From assembly GCF_023158935.1 (NCBI RefSeq), contig NZ_CP096120.1, positions 1,674,001 through 1,738,000 of the forward strand: 64,000 nt of DNA, in the 5' to 3' direction. Positions within the stretch are counted from its first letter, which is position 1. Each line of letters opens with the position of its first letter. The DNA comes from Acinetobacter portensis (GTDB taxonomy: Bacteria > Pseudomonadota > Gammaproteobacteria > Pseudomonadales > Moraxellaceae). The notes beneath the pieces are model-generated. The model was not told the origin of the DNA, searched no databases, and saw only the letters and a list, made by a program, of their open reading frames with translations. Below are positions 27,544-37,803 of the stretch, one piece after another. The position numbers were made by a program, and so were the translations under genes.

Positions 27544-30510
27544 TTAATCTTCTGATGGATTTACATCAGTTTCAATTTCAGCTTCATTTACATTTGTTGT
27601 TTCAACTTCTGAAGTTTCACCCTCAACATCTTCAATAAAGTCATCTTCTTCTACAGCTTCTACAGAAACCACACCAACAAGAATTTCTTCATTTCCAAGA
27701 CGAATTAAGCGAACACCTTGAGCATTACGACCCGTTGTTGCAACTTCAGATGCACGTGTACGTACTAATGTACCACCATCTGAAATAAGCATTAACTCTT
27801 TGCTTTCATCAATTGAAACTGCACCAACCAACTCACCATTACGTTCAGATGTCTTAATTGCAATAACACCTTTACCGCCACGTTTCTTCGTTGGGAAGTC
27901 GCCTACTGGCGTACGTTTACCATAACCATTTGCACAAGCACAAAGTACTTCACCAGTTTCTGGAACAACAACCAATGAAACTATACGGCTAATGAATGCT
28001 GAATCTGTATCTTCATCATCTGAATCTACATCTGTTTCAACATCATCTTCTACAATAGATGCTGCAAATGTTACGCGCATACCACGTACACCTTTTGCAG
28101 AACGCCCCATTGAACGTACATCTGTTTCAGCGAAGCGAATTGCTTTACCTTCGTTAGAGAACAACATAATTTGCTGTTCGCCATCGGTAATTGCAACACC
28201 AATTAAGGTATCTTCTTCTTTCAGCTCAATTGCACGTAAACCATTAGAACGAACATTACTAAATTGTTCTAATTCAACACGTTTAATTGTGCCCGATGCT
28301 GTTGCCATAAATACATAGAAGTTTTTACGTACAGCTTCAGCTTGCTGAGCAAAGTCATTAACAATTTCATCGTCAAGATCGGTTGTAGATAACTCCAAAC
28401 CAAGCTGTTTCAACTGAATGCGTAATGCATCAGAAATATCATCAGCACCATCTTCAGACTCAGTTAAGGCTGCTTCAAGCTCTGTATAATGACTATTAAT
28501 CACTTCGTTTGTTTGCAATGTTGCAGCATTAGTTTTCACAAATGCTTTGAAATCTGCCAAACGTTCTTTAAATTTCTTCGGTGCATCAACTACAGGTAAA
28601 ATTGCTGTAATTGTCTCGTTTTCATCCAGTGGTAATAAGTTCACCATTGGGCGACCTTTTGAACCACGAGATGCTTGAGGCACATCATACACTTTCAGAC
28701 GGTACACTTTACCTACGTTGGTAAAGCAAAGAACCGTTGCATGGTTAGATGTCACAATAAGATGTTGAATGTAATCATCTTCTTTCATTGACGTTGCAGA
28801 CTTACCACGACCACCACGACGCTGTGCGGCATAGTCAGACAATGGTTGAGTTTTCGCATAACCCGTCTTAGAAACGGTAAGCACCATTTGTTCTTCAGGA
28901 ATCAAATCTTCACGAGAGAAGTCGATACGTGATTCTACAATTGCTGTTTTACGTGCATCACCATATTGCTGAAGAATAAGTGCTAATTCTTCACGAATAA
29001 CATCCATCAATAAATTGAAGTCATTCAAAATTGCAGTTAATTCAGCAATTGTTGCAAGAATTTCGCTATATTCTGCATGTAACTTGTCTTGTTCAAGACC
29101 TGTTAAACGATGCAAACGAAGTTCCATAATCGCATTAACTTGCGCTGGTGATAAACGGTATACATTGCCCGCTAAACCAAATGGACGACTTGGATCTTCA
29201 CCTTCAATTTCGTCAGGACGAATTGAAATTGAGCCTGCTTTTTCAAGTAGCGCAACAACACCACCACCAGCCCACTCACCCGCTTGTAAACGCTCACGTG
29301 CTTCTTGCGGATTTGCAGATGTTTTGATGGTTTCAATAATTTCATCAATGTTTGCTAAAGCAACTGTCAAACCTTCTAAGATATGACCACGCTCACGTGC
29401 TTTACGTAATTCAAACATCGTACGACGTGTTACCACTTCTTGACGATGACGAATAAATGCAGCAATGATATCTTTCAAATTCATCAACTTAGGTTGACCA
29501 TTATCTAGGCAAACCATGTTAATGCTGAATGAATTTTCTAACTGAGTATTTTGGAATAAGTTGTTCACAATTACTTCAGCATTTTCACCACGTTTTAAGT
29601 CAATGGCAATTCGCATGCCATCTTTATCTGACTCATCACGAAGCTCTGAAATACCTTCAAGTTTTTTCTCTTTAACCAATTCAGCAATACGCTCAATGGT
29701 TTTTGCTTTGTTTACTTGATAAGGGATTTCAGTAAACACGATCGTGGTACGACCTGTTTTTTGATCTTCTTCAAAATGGTATTTGCCACGGATATGTAGA
29801 CGACCTTTACCTGTACGGTAAGCATCTATAATGCCCGATTTACCATAAATAATGCCGCCTGTAGGGAAATCTGGACCAGAAATGTGTTCCATCAATCCTT
29901 CAATGCTAATATTTGGATTATTGGCATAAGCTAAACACGCATTCACAACTTCAGTCATGTTATGCGGTGCCATATTCGTTGCCATACCAACTGCAATACC
30001 TGTTACCCCATTGATGAGTAAGTTAGGTACACGTGTTGGCATTACTTGAGGAATACGCTCAGAACCGTCGTAGTTGTCTTCCCATTCAACAGTATCTTTT
30101 TCAAGATCTGCCAAAAGTTCATGGGTAAGTTTACGCATACGAACTTCGGTATAACGCATTGCTGCTGCACTGTCACCATCGACAGAACCGAAGTTACCCT
30201 GACCATCAACCAATTGATAACGTAAACTAAAATCTTGTGCCATACGAACAATTGTTTCGTATACAGCAGAATCACCATGCGGGTGATATTTACCGATTAC
30301 GTCACCCACCACACGAGCAGACTTTTTGTACGCTTTGTTGTAGTCGTTGCCCAATTCGTGCATTGCGAAAAGTACACGACGATGAACTGGTTTTAAACCA
30401 TCTCGTACATCAGGCAAAGCACGTGAAACAATCACGCTCATTGCATAATCGAGATATGAGCTTTTAAGTTCATCCTCAATGGCAATCGGTCTAATTTCCG
30501 ATACGCTCAT
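27544..30510 (-). CDS. gyrA: DNA gyrase subunit A
   Basis: The DNA-cleaving subunit of gyrase, 988 residues. The catalytic tyrosine is Y120 in [10 protein letters not shown]. The quinolone-resistance region reads [13 protein letters not shown] with Ser81 and Glu85, the unmutated state in this genus. The GyrA box is QRRGGRG. The C-terminal wrapping domain is interrupted by about 90 extra residues (about 637-728, rich in charged and helical sequence) between ETITAILPV and [11 protein letters not shown]. The tail is strongly acidic. It is longer than E. coli GyrA (875 residues) because of that insert and the tail. AAGGAG precedes the start. Monocistronic. Confidence 0.96.
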   Translation of the reverse strand: MSVSEIRPIAIEDELKSSYLDYAMSVIVSRALPDVRDGLKPVHRRVLFAMHELGNDYNKAYKKSARVVGDVIGKYHPHGDSAVYETIVRMAQDFSLRYQLVDGQGNFGSVDGDSAAAMRYTEVRMRKLTHELLADLEKDTVEWEDNYDGSERIPQVMPTRVPNLLINGVTGIAVGMATNMAPHNMTEVVNACLAYANNPNISIEGLMEHISGPDFPTGGIIYGKSGIIDAYRTGKGRLHIRGKYHFEEDQKTGRTTIVFTEIPYQVNKAKTIERIAELVKEKKLEGISELRDESDKDGMRIAIDLKRGENAEVIVNNLFQNTQLENSFSINMVCLDNGQPKLMNLKDIIAAFIRHRQEVVTRRTMFELRKARERGHILEGLTVALANIDEIIETIKTSANPQEARERLQAGEWAGGGVVALLEKAGSISIRPDEIEGEDPSRPFGLAGNVYRLSPAQVNAIMELRLHRLTGLEQDKLHAEYSEILATIAELTAILNDFNLLMDVIREELALILQQYGDARKTAIVESRIDFSREDLIPEEQMVLTVSKTGYAKTQPLSDYAAQRRGGRGKSATSMKEDDYIQHLIVTSNHATVLCFTNVGKVYRLKVYDVPQASRGSKGRPMVNLLPLDENETITAILPVVDAPKKFKERLADFKAFVKTNAATLQTNEVINSHYTELEAALTESEDGADDISDALRIQLKQLGLELSTTDLDDEIVNDFAQQAEAVRKNFYVFMATASGTIKRVELEQFSNVRSNGLRAIELKEEDTLIGVAITDGEQQIMLFSNEGKAIRFAETDVRSMGRSAKGVRGMRVTFAASIVEDDVETDVDSDDEDTDSAFISRIVSLVVVPETGEVLCACANGYGKRTPVGDFPTKKRGGKGVIAIKTSERNGELVGAVSIDESKELMLISDGGTLVRTRASEVATTGRNAQGVRLIRLGNEEILVGVVSVEAVEEDDFIEDVEGETSEVETTNVNEAEIETDVNPSED

Positions 30511-30518
30511 GCATACTC

Positions 30519-30531
30519 CTTGTTATACAAG
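30519..30531. repeat. Palindrome at the gyrA ribosome-binding site
   Basis: CTTGTTATACAAG is a 13-base inverted repeat immediately next to the AAGGAG site in the gyrA leader. It could be a small hairpin that affects translation; no function is known. Confidence 0.4.
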
Positions 30532-30618
30532 CAGAATTCTGCCCGCATTTATATATCGTCAAATCAGTAAAAAGTTAGCCTAAAACAGACCAACTAAAAA
30601 ATAAAAACATAGCCAGAT

Positions 30619-30627
30619 ATTATAGCA
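30619..30627 (-). promoter_or_regulatory. Extended -10 promoter, probably for gyrA
   Basis: TGCTATAAT on the minus strand (TGn plus a perfect -10) lies about 110 bases before the gyrA start. The -35 region is poor, as is common with extended -10 promoters. Confidence 0.5.
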
Positions 30628-30768
30628 TAGACACTCTTTTTTGTGTGTTCTGACACCAATTTATCTTATCAATTTTCTTAAATATTTAGATGTTTTTTAT
30701 ACAATATTTTGTATTTTTCACTTAGTTATTTTTTTCCGTGAGTAAGTTCAAAAATTTGTAATCTAGAT

Positions 30769-30801
30769 AAAAAAACATGCGCCAAATTTGCGCATGTTTT
30801 T
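30769..30801 (-). terminator. Terminator after the membrane protein gene
   Basis: Stem AAAACATGCGC/GCGCATGTTTT with a seven-base loop and T-run. Confidence 0.87.
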
Positions 30802-30815
30802 ATCACATTTTTTAA

Positions 30816-31469
30816 TTATTTTTCGAATTTAAAGTTTCTATAACTCAATACAGCCACAATAAGTAAAACTGGCAATAACATCTCAAAAGACTCTTCCGCA
30901 GTCATAATGGCAACCTGTGTAGAACGAATTAACTGAATATCAAACAATTCGTTTAACTGAGATGTCATACGGTCTAATACCTTACTTAAAGCCGCAATAC
31001 CTATCGTAAACACAACATAAATATATGAAATATCTAAATCTTGTTTAATGTTACGTAAAACTTTATAAAAACGTTTCGCTAAAGCCACAAGAACATAAAT
31101 CATCACCATTAACAGTGTAAAACCTAGTAATTTATCTGTTAATGCAATATCAGGGCTTTTATAGAAGTTGGTTTTAATGAAGCTCATTTCAAACAAGCTT
31201 TTATGCAAATCCATTTCGCGCAAACCAAGCATAAGCGCAGCAAGTGCTGTCAATATCCGCGTACTAAATTGCAACTTAAGCTTCACAAGACAAAGAAACG
31301 CCAATACAAACCACAATAAAGGGCTAAATACTTCATACGCCCCTTGTTCACTAAATAGATATTCTGTAACAACCAAAGGCGCCGTAAAAGCAGTATGGAG
31401 AGAAATACCTATATATATAAATATTAATAATAAAGAGATACCAATAACGCGGAGTAAATTTACAGACAT
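30816..31469 (-). CDS. Uncharacterised integral membrane protein
   Basis: A 217-residue inner-membrane protein of unknown family. About six hydrophobic segments are visible: 8-30, 48-63, 69-80, 113-130, 148-165 and 190-207. The motif LREMDLHKSLFEM lies between segments three and four, facing one side of the membrane. No enzyme motif is evident. It is transcribed alone toward gyrA and ends in a strong terminator. The spacer beyond its start (31470-31766) is AT-rich and I see nothing in it except its likely promoter. Confidence 0.7.
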   Translation of the reverse strand: MSVNLLRVIGISLLLIFIYIGISLHTAFTAPLVVTEYLFSEQGAYEVFSPLLWFVLAFLCLVKLKLQFSTRILTALAALMLGLREMDLHKSLFEMSFIKTNFYKSPDIALTDKLLGFTLLMVMIYVLVALAKRFYKVLRNIKQDLDISYIYVVFTIGIAALSKVLDRMTSQLNELFDIQLIRSTQVAIMTAEESFEMLLPVLLIVAVLSYRNFKFEK

Positions 31470-31766
31470 TTGTAATAAGTGATATAAAAGAATTTAAGTA
31501 ATTGTAACATATTTGTATTGTTTGTTTTAAAATCAATAAGAGTTAAAAGTATTACTCGTTTAAAATCAATAATTTAAATAAAAAACAACCTTAAGGAAAT
31601 AAAAACCAATTAGAATTAGATTCTAGTGACTCAACAAATAAATCGACTTAACTATTTATTTAAATTAAAGAATAATAAGAAAATTTAAATTATGAGATGT
31701 ATGTATTTATTCGTTTCCCCCCAATAAATACGGTAAAAATTTATGTCTCAATTTTATTTTCACAAC

Positions 31767-31798
31767 AAAAAAAGCACTCAAAAATGAGTGCTTTTTTA
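31767..31798 (-). terminator. Terminator after etfA
   Basis: Stem AAGCACTCA/TGAGTGCTT with a short loop and A/T runs. Confidence 0.87.
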
Positions 31799-31813
31799 TA
31801 CATTATTCAAGAA

Positions 31814-32746
31814 TTAGATTTTAGAAACCAATTCAGGAACAACAGTATTCAAGTCGCCTACTAACCAGTAATCAGCTACTGAGTTAATTGGCGCTTCTTC
31901 GTCTTTGTTAATCGCAACGATTACTTTAGACTCTTTCATACCTGCCAAGTGCTGAATTGCACCTGAAATACCAACAGCGATGTACAAGTCAGGAGCAACG
32001 ATTTTACCTGTTTGACCAACTTGCATATCGTTTGGTACAAAGCCTGCATCTACCGCAGCACGTGAAGCGCCTTGAGCAGCACCAAGCTTATCTGCTAATG
32101 GATCAAGTACAGCGTGATAGTTCTCACCTGAACCTACACCACGACCACCAGACACAACAATACGAGCAGCTGTTAATTCAGGACGTTCTGATTTAACAAT
32201 TTCTTCGTTAATGAACTTAGAAATACCTGCGTCGCCTTGTGAAGTAGCCGCTTCAACGCTAGCTGCACCACCTTCAGTAGCAACAGGATCGAATGCTGTA
32301 CCACGAATAGTAGCAACGACAATTGCTTCACCAGATTCTACAGTCGCAATTGCGTTACCTGCATAAATTGGACGTTTGAAAGTTTTAGCACCATCAACAG
32401 CAATTACATCAGTAATCATGCTTACATCAAGAAGCGCAGCCGCACGTGGAAGTACGTTTTTGCCTGTTGTTGTAGAGGCAGCAAGAATATGCGTATAACC
32501 TTTGCCTAATTCAGCTACTAATTTAGCTACGTTTTCAGCCAATTGGTTTGCGTAAGCAGCATCATCAGCAAGTAAAACTTTGCTTACACCAGCAACTTTC
32601 GCCGCTTGATCAGCAACTGCTTGAGCGCCAGAACCAGCAACCAATACAGTGATATCACCACCAATTTTTTGCGCAGCAGCAACAACGTTTAAAGTTGCAC
32701 CATTAAGTGCTTTGTTGTCGTGCTCAGCGATAACTAAAATACTCAT
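31814..32746 (-). CDS. etfA: Electron transfer flavoprotein alpha subunit
   Basis: The FAD-binding subunit of the soluble electron carrier that links acyl-CoA and related dehydrogenases to ETF-ubiquinone oxidoreductase. The 310-residue protein has the N-terminal ETF domain, then the C-terminal FAD domain with SGGRGVGSGENY, LADKLGAAQGASRAAVDAGF, GQTGKIVAPDLYIA, GISGAIQHLAGM and VAINKDEEAPI. etfB is directly upstream with an 18-base gap. Both are long standard-length subunits. Confidence 0.96.
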   Translation of the reverse strand: MSILVIAEHDNKALNGATLNVVAAAQKIGGDITVLVAGSGAQAVADQAAKVAGVSKVLLADDAAYANQLAENVAKLVAELGKGYTHILAASTTTGKNVLPRAAALLDVSMITDVIAVDGAKTFKRPIYAGNAIATVESGEAIVVATIRGTAFDPVATEGGAASVEAATSQGDAGISKFINEEIVKSERPELTAARIVVSGGRGVGSGENYHAVLDPLADKLGAAQGASRAAVDAGFVPNDMQVGQTGKIVAPDLYIAVGISGAIQHLAGMKESKVIVAINKDEEAPINSVADYWLVGDLNTVVPELVSKI

Positions 32747-32764
32747 GATTTTTATCCTTCTGTA

Positions 32765-33517
32765 TTAGATCACTTTCGCTTCGTTTTTAAGTTTTTCAAC
32801 AAGCTCATCTACAGACTTCACTTGTACGCCAGCTTTACGTTCAGCAGGAGCTTCAACTTTAACTGTTTTAAGTTTAGTTGTAGCTGTAACGCCAAAATCA
32901 GCAGGTGACTTAGTTTCAAGCGGTTTTTTACGCGCTTTCATAATGTTTGGAAGAGCTGCATAACGTGGCTCGTTCAAACGTAAGTCAGTTGTGATGATTG
33001 CTGGAAGCGCAAGTTCAACAGTTTGTAAACCACCGTCAATTTCACGAGTAACTTGTACTTTGTCGCCTTCAACTTTAACTTCTGAAGCGAATGTACCCTG
33101 ACCTGCACCAAGAAGTGCACCAAGCATTTGACCTACTTGGTTAGAGTCATCATCAATTGCTTGCTTACCAAGAAGAACCAATTGAGGTTGTTCAGCGTCT
33201 ACAACGCCTTTAAGAATTTTAGCAACTTCAAGAGCACCAAGTTGGCTGTCATCAGCTTCAACTAAGATACCGCGGTCAGCACCAAGTGCCATAGCCGAAC
33301 GGATTTGTTCTTGAGCTTCTTTAGGACCAATAGAAACAACAACTATTTCTGAAACAGTTCCTTTTTCTTTTAAACGAACCGCTTCTTCCACTGCGATTTC
33401 ACAGAATGGGTTAATTGACATTTTAACGTTAGTAAGGTCAACCCCACTATTATCTGGTTTAACGCGAACTTTAACGTTGGCATCAACCACACGTTTTACA
33501 GCAACAAGAGCCTTCAT
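32765..33517 (-). CDS. etfB: Electron transfer flavoprotein beta subunit
   Basis: The AMP-binding partner of EtfA. The 250-residue chain starts [20 protein letters not shown] and contains [25 protein letters not shown], and the signature [22 protein letters not shown]. It also has [28 protein letters not shown], the conserved ETF-beta motif. It is the first gene of the etfBA operon. The upstream spacer 33518-33967 (about 450 bases) should hold its promoter; I see no convincing consensus hexamers and no riboswitch-like structure there. Confidence 0.96.
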   Translation of the reverse strand: MKALVAVKRVVDANVKVRVKPDNSGVDLTNVKMSINPFCEIAVEEAVRLKEKGTVSEIVVVSIGPKEAQEQIRSAMALGADRGILVEADDSQLGALEVAKILKGVVDAEQPQLVLLGKQAIDDDSNQVGQMLGALLGAGQGTFASEVKVEGDKVQVTREIDGGLQTVELALPAIITTDLRLNEPRYAALPNIMKARKKPLETKSPADFGVTATTKLKTVKVEAPAERKAGVQVKSVDELVEKLKNEAKVI

Positions 33518-33967
33518 GTAATCCTCGGCTGTTTTAGCAAATGTAAATGTTGAGAAGAATTTTACAACTCTTCACTTAAATTTTTTAGGTGTCCTATCTT
33601 GCAATGCGTATGGCATTTCGGTCAAGTCACAATTCAATAAAGACCTGTAAAAATGCGTAAAAATCCTTGAACGATGCGTTCACACTTTTATTTTGGTGAT
33701 ATTTTAAAACGAGAAATAATAAATTTAGCTAATTTTTAACCATTGATTTATATTATGTTTTTATTTGATTTACCTCATCAAAACTATTGATTCATTTAAG
33801 CCACAAAATACATCTCATTTAATATCTTTTAAAACTAAAGCTTTGGCAGAAAAAGCAAATCAACATTTTTAGACTCATTTATTTATATTGAGCATCCTAT
33901 TTTTCTAACTAAAAAGAATATCTTCCAGTTTTGTTCGCTTGCATAACTTCATTATTCTGCGACCAAA

Positions 33968-33999
33968 CAAAAAAAGCACATCATGATTGATGTGCTTTT
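33968..33999 (-). terminator. Terminator after the LysE-type gene
   Basis: Stem AAGCACATCA/TGATGTGCTT with a TGAT loop region and T-run. Confidence 0.87.
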
Positions 34000-34021
34000 A
34001 TACTATTTCTGTTTCTTCGGC

Positions 34022-34627
34022 TTAATTAATAATGAGCCATGTTGCCGCGGCTGCCAATAATCCACCAGAAGTTCCATCAATTATTTTTTGTTTACGTTCA
34101 TCTATTTGAGTTTTTTGCGTAATTTTGGCGAAAATAACACTTAAAGCGCAATACACCACAAATATCAATGTAATGAAAATTAAAGATAAAATTAAACCTT
34201 GGCTCACTGTATTCCCGGACTTATCTATAAATTGCGGTAAAATTGCAAAATAAATAAGCATGCCTTTGGGGTTTAAAAGCGCAGTGAAAAAACCTTTCTT
34301 AATTGGGTTAGATGTACTTTTTTGCTCAATCTTTAGTTTCTTGGTGCTAAATACAGATTTAAGTAAATTCGCAGATAAATAAAGAAGATAAGCGATACCT
34401 AACCAACGAATTGTTTCGAACAAAATAGGAAACGAAACAATGATGGCTGCAATACCTAAAGCAACTAAAATCGAGTGTACCAAATAGCCTGAACATACAC
34501 CTACAGTTGCCATCATGCCCGCTTTTGCATTCTTACCCATCACTTGTGACAGGATAAAAAGCATATCTGGTCCTGGTGTGAAAATAAGTGGAATTACCGT
34601 TAAGGCAAACAATGCAAATACAGACAT
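34022..34627 (-). CDS. LysE-family amino-acid exporter
   Basis: A six-segment inner-membrane translocator of the LysE/RhtB family, about 201 residues. The family start is clear: FALTVIPLIFTPGPDMLFILSQ, then the G.K.G..A..G...G..VH pattern in the second segment. LLNPKGMLIYFAILPQFI in the middle is the second conserved block. ATG 34627 has an excellent AAGGGAAAGGA site; an upstream in-frame codon is less likely. It is divergent from an Lrp-type regulator, a common arrangement in which the regulator senses an amino acid and turns on export. The exported amino acid is unknown. Confidence 0.9.
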   Translation of the reverse strand: MSVFALFALTVIPLIFTPGPDMLFILSQVMGKNAKAGMMATVGVCSGYLVHSILVALGIAAIIVSFPILFETIRWLGIAYLLYLSANLLKSVFSTKKLKIEQKSTSNPIKKGFFTALLNPKGMLIYFAILPQFIDKSGNTVSQGLILSLIFITLIFVVYCALSVIFAKITQKTQIDERKQKIIDGTSGGLLAAAATWLIIN

Positions 34628-34740
34628 ATCCTTTCCCTTTATCAAACGTCTGAAAGTTGAAATAGTATCTGCGAAAAGCTTTAAAATAGGATTTCAAATA
34701 TTCTATAATTAATATTATTTTTCGAATTATATTCTAATTT

Positions 34741-35235
34741 ATGAAGATTATATCTAAGTCTATTTCAGTAAAGCTTGATCGAATCGATAAAAGTATCATC
34801 TCTGAACTACAAAAAAATGGTCGCATCCAAAATAATGATTTATCTCGTGAAATTGGCTTATCGCCATCTTCATGTTTACGCAGAGTAAAATTATTAGAGG
34901 AAGCAGGCGTAATTCAGGGTTACACCACAATTGTCGATCAACATAAAATTGGTTTTAAACTCATTTTATTTTCTCGCATTTGGTTGGTTGCACAAGATGC
35001 TGAAACCATTGATACCTTTATTGAGGCAATGAAAGAGCTTCCTCAGGTAATGGAATGCTATATTATTTTAGGTGAGTGTGATGCAATGCTAAAAGTCATT
35101 GTTCCCGACTTAGAAAGTTACCGTAAATTTCAATCGACACATTTAACCAAAAAGAATGGCATCACTAGTGTAAAAACAGATTTACCAAGTCAAATTATTA
35201 AACAAAGTACAGAGCTACCACTTAATGACCTTTAA
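34741..35235 (+). CDS. Lrp/AsnC-family transcriptional regulator
   Basis: A 164-residue regulator. The helix-turn-helix region is LDRIDKSIISELQKNGRIQNNDLSREIGLSPSSCLRRVKLLEEAGVI at about residues 12-58. The RAM ligand-binding domain covers about 70-150 (VMECYIILGECDAMLKVIVPDLESYRKF). It lies next to a divergent LysE exporter and very probably controls it in response to an amino acid. No Shine-Dalgarno is visible before ATG 34741, which is the only good start. The 113-base spacer is AT-rich with repeated AATATT-type half-sites. Confidence 0.9.
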   Translation: MKIISKSISVKLDRIDKSIISELQKNGRIQNNDLSREIGLSPSSCLRRVKLLEEAGVIQGYTTIVDQHKIGFKLILFSRIWLVAQDAETIDTFIEAMKELPQVMECYIILGECDAMLKVIVPDLESYRKFQSTHLTKKNGITSVKTDLPSQIIKQSTELPLNDL

Positions 35236-35258
35236 AGAAAATGAATGATCATCAAAAC

Positions 35259-35290
35259 AAAAAAAGCATAGTTTGAACTATGCTTTTTAT
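35259..35290. terminator. Bidirectional terminator after the Lrp-type gene
   Basis: Stem AAAGCATAGTT/AACTATGCTTT with a very short loop and A/T runs between convergent genes. Confidence 0.87.
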
Positions 35291-35314
35291 TAAATATTTA
35301 TTAAATAGATTGAA

Positions 35315-35686
35315 TTACGCTGTAACCGACTCTAAAAAATCACGATGCACATGACTTAAATCGATAAGTTCATATTGTTCTAAACCAAAAGTTTCCCAAA
35401 CTGCAATCGCATCTTCTTTTAAATCAATATTTTCAGTTGCAATAGGACGTTCTTGCCAATTTAGGTCTGAAATCCACAAATATGTTTGCTTTGTAACTGG
35501 ATTAATTGCTTGAACTTTTCCTTCAGCATTAATTCCTTGAACCTGCGCGCCATCAGGTAATGCAGCCTCAATTTTAGGCAAGCTAATTTCAACAAAATGC
35601 TTCACTTGACGTAAGCCATAACCAACAAAAATTTCTTTTTGCGCTGGTGATAATTGATCATACTTTTCTTGAACGTCTGAAATCAT
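35315..35686 (-). CDS. Uncharacterised small cytosolic protein
   Basis: With ATG 35686 (AAGG eight bases upstream) the protein has 123 residues and no signal peptide. The N-terminal half is helical (YDQLSPAQKEIFVGYGLRQVKHFVEI). The C-terminal half contains WISDLNWQERPIATENIDLKEDAIAVWETFGLEQ. It is acidic and probably cytosolic. I do not recognise the family. Single gene between terminator 35259-35290 and an AT-rich spacer. Confidence 0.65.
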   Translation of the reverse strand: MISDVQEKYDQLSPAQKEIFVGYGLRQVKHFVEISLPKIEAALPDGAQVQGINAEGKVQAINPVTKQTYLWISDLNWQERPIATENIDLKEDAIAVWETFGLEQYELIDLSHVHRDFLESVTA

Positions 35687-35901
35687 TTTTATACCTTGTT
35701 TTAAAAACAATTATTTATCAATACATCCAGTGGAACGAAAAAACTATAGTCATGTTTTATGCAACCACTTTCACTAATACCTTTATACCTTAAAAATTGA
35801 CTTCTTTTTATTCTACGTTAGTTCAAAAAGCCATCTTTTCTGACTTTTACAATAACATTACTTTTATTTAAATAGCACCGACAAAATTTGTTTATTTGTT
35901 A

Positions 35902-36822
35902 CTATTTTTTAGCTTGCGCTCTAGGATGTGCTTGATCGTAAACATGCGCCAAATGGTCAAAATCGACATGCGTATAAATTTGTGTTGTGGTTAAATTACT
36001 ATGTCCAAGCATTTCTTGTACAGCACGTAAATCCCCACTATTTGACAACATATGACTTGCAAAACAATGTCTTAATAAGTGAGGATGCAAATCTACATTA
36101 ACACCTGCCCTTTGCGCTTGGAATTTCACACGATTTTCAATTTGTCTTGCACCTAAAGGATTTCCTTTTTGCGTAATAAATATATTGGCTTCAGGTACAA
36201 AATCTCCATGCCAAGATGGATACAATTGCAACCATTGTATTACTGCATTTTTCGCTTTATCACCAAATGGAACAACGCGGGTTTTATTGCCTTTACCTGT
36301 AATTCTAAGCAATTGACGATTAAAATCGACATCTCGAATAGTTAAACCCTGAACTTCCGCCAAGCGTAAACCACTCGAATACAACAACTCTAAAATCGCT
36401 TTATCTCGAATCCATAATTGTTTTTGAACTTCAGATTCAGGTTCTGGCTGATCTAAAATTTGATTAATCGTTTCAATATCAATCATACCTGGCAAAGGTC
36501 GTGGCTGACGCTTGAGCTGAAAATCGTCCGTTGCATTAAAAGCTAAATATTGCCCTTGCTCTGCCCACTTCATAAATTGTCGAATAGATGAAAGCATGCG
36601 CTGCAAACTACTTGAACTTAATTGATGTCGTTCAACTTTATTTGCCAAGTAACTACGTAAATCTGTTGTTTCTATATTATTTAATTCTAATTTTTGATTT
36701 TCACAATAATTTAAAAAGTCAGACACATCTCGAAAATATGCTTGCAATGTATGTTTAGATTGATTTTGAATTTCTCGTTCTTTTAACCACATGGAGAGTA
36801 GTTGCATAGCTTGTTGTTGCAT
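35902..36822 (-). CDS. xerC: Tyrosine recombinase XerC
   Basis: Site-specific recombinase that with XerD resolves chromosome dimers at dif. The 306-residue protein has an N-terminal SAM-like domain (about 8-90) and a catalytic domain. The active-site residues are visible: R153 (SSGLRLAE), K around 177-180 in TGKGNK, H248 and R251 (HLLRH), H274 (LGHS) and Y283 (IYTH). ATG 36822 has a strong GGAGG site. It is the last gene of the lptM-lysA-dapF-xerC group, the dapF-xerC linkage known from many gammaproteobacteria. A terminator between dapF and xerC suggests separate or partly separate transcription. Confidence 0.93.
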   Translation of the reverse strand: MQQQAMQLLSMWLKEREIQNQSKHTLQAYFRDVSDFLNYCENQKLELNNIETTDLRSYLANKVERHQLSSSSLQRMLSSIRQFMKWAEQGQYLAFNATDDFQLKRQPRPLPGMIDIETINQILDQPEPESEVQKQLWIRDKAILELLYSSGLRLAEVQGLTIRDVDFNRQLLRITGKGNKTRVVPFGDKAKNAVIQWLQLYPSWHGDFVPEANIFITQKGNPLGARQIENRVKFQAQRAGVNVDLHPHLLRHCFASHMLSNSGDLRAVQEMLGHSNLTTTQIYTHVDFDHLAHVYDQAHPRAQAKK

Positions 36823-36902
36823 CTAAACATCCTCCATTTCAATCTAATTTAATATAAAAAGTGAGTGTAACAAATTTATATCTAGTTCATTTTTATTTCA
36901 TA

Positions 36903-36933
36903 TAAAAAAGCCCCGAGAAATCAGGGCTTTTTT
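36903..36933 (-). terminator. Terminator after dapF
   Basis: Stem AAAAGCCC(C)GA/TC(A)GGGCTTTT with a GAAA loop and T-run; one mismatch. Confidence 0.8.
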
Positions 36934-36944
36934 AATACTTTTAA

Positions 36945-37790
36945 TTAAGGTTGGAAATAACGTAAATCTATACGTCCTTCAAAAACAGTTGCTGTTGGAC
37001 CTGTCATCCAAACAACATCTCCTTCTTTCCATTCAATTAAAAGCTTACCACCCGCTAATTCAATTTCAACTGAGCTTGCTAACAAACCACGGCGCATACC
37101 TGAAACAGCAGCAGCACATGCCCCTGTACCACAAGCAAGTGTTTCACCTACACCACGTTCAAACACACGTAAACGTGCATGTTTTTCATCAATAATTTGC
37201 ATGAAACCCGCATTTACACGCTGTGGAAAACGCTCATGAGATTCAACTTGTGGTCCAATAGTAGCTACATCAGCAGTTAACACATTTGGAACAACTGTAA
37301 CCGCATGCGGATTTCCCATATTTACAACATCAATGGTCAACTTTTCATTATTGAGCAAATCTATGTCATAAAGATTTTCAGGCTCATCTGCAAAAAATGG
37401 AATTTCTTGCGGTAAAAATTTTGGGTAACCCATATTCACACGAACCCAGCCATTTAGACCAAGTTCAGGCTCAACAATGCCTGCTTTCGTTTGAACTTTA
37501 ATTTTGGTTTTTGTTGTTAATTTTCGCTCATGCACAAAACGAGCAAAACAACGTACACCATTACCACATTGCTCAACTTCAGAACCATCTGCATTAAAAA
37601 TACGATATTTAAAATCTGCATTTGGTACATCTGGTGGTTCAACAATTAATAGTTGATCGAAACCAATACCAAAATGACGATCTGCTAAACGCTGAATAGT
37701 CACCGTATCTAAAAATGCTTTTTGGCTAATGAGGTCAATCACCATAAAATCATTGCCTAAGCCATGCATTTTAGTGAATTCTAATAACAT
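36945..37790 (-). CDS. dapF: Diaminopimelate epimerase
   Basis: Converts LL- to meso-diaminopimelate for lysine and peptidoglycan. The 281-residue protein starts with [15 protein letters not shown]. The two catalytic cysteines are in [12 protein letters not shown] and [23 protein letters not shown] and FERGVGET are the other conserved blocks. It begins 13 bases after the lysA stop, so lysA-dapF is one operon that runs the last two steps to lysine. Confidence 0.96.
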   Translation of the reverse strand: MLLEFTKMHGLGNDFMVIDLISQKAFLDTVTIQRLADRHFGIGFDQLLIVEPPDVPNADFKYRIFNADGSEVEQCGNGVRCFARFVHERKLTTKTKIKVQTKAGIVEPELGLNGWVRVNMGYPKFLPQEIPFFADEPENLYDIDLLNNEKLTIDVVNMGNPHAVTVVPNVLTADVATIGPQVESHERFPQRVNAGFMQIIDEKHARLRVFERGVGETLACGTGACAAAVSGMRRGLLASSVEIELAGGKLLIEWKEGDVVWMTGPTATVFEGRIDLRYFQP

Positions 37791-37803
37791 TTAGAATTAC
37801 TCC

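Noticed and set aside
30120-30350. Quinolone-resistance mutation in gyrA
   Set aside because: The resistance-determining region keeps Ser81 and Glu85, so it is the unmutated form.
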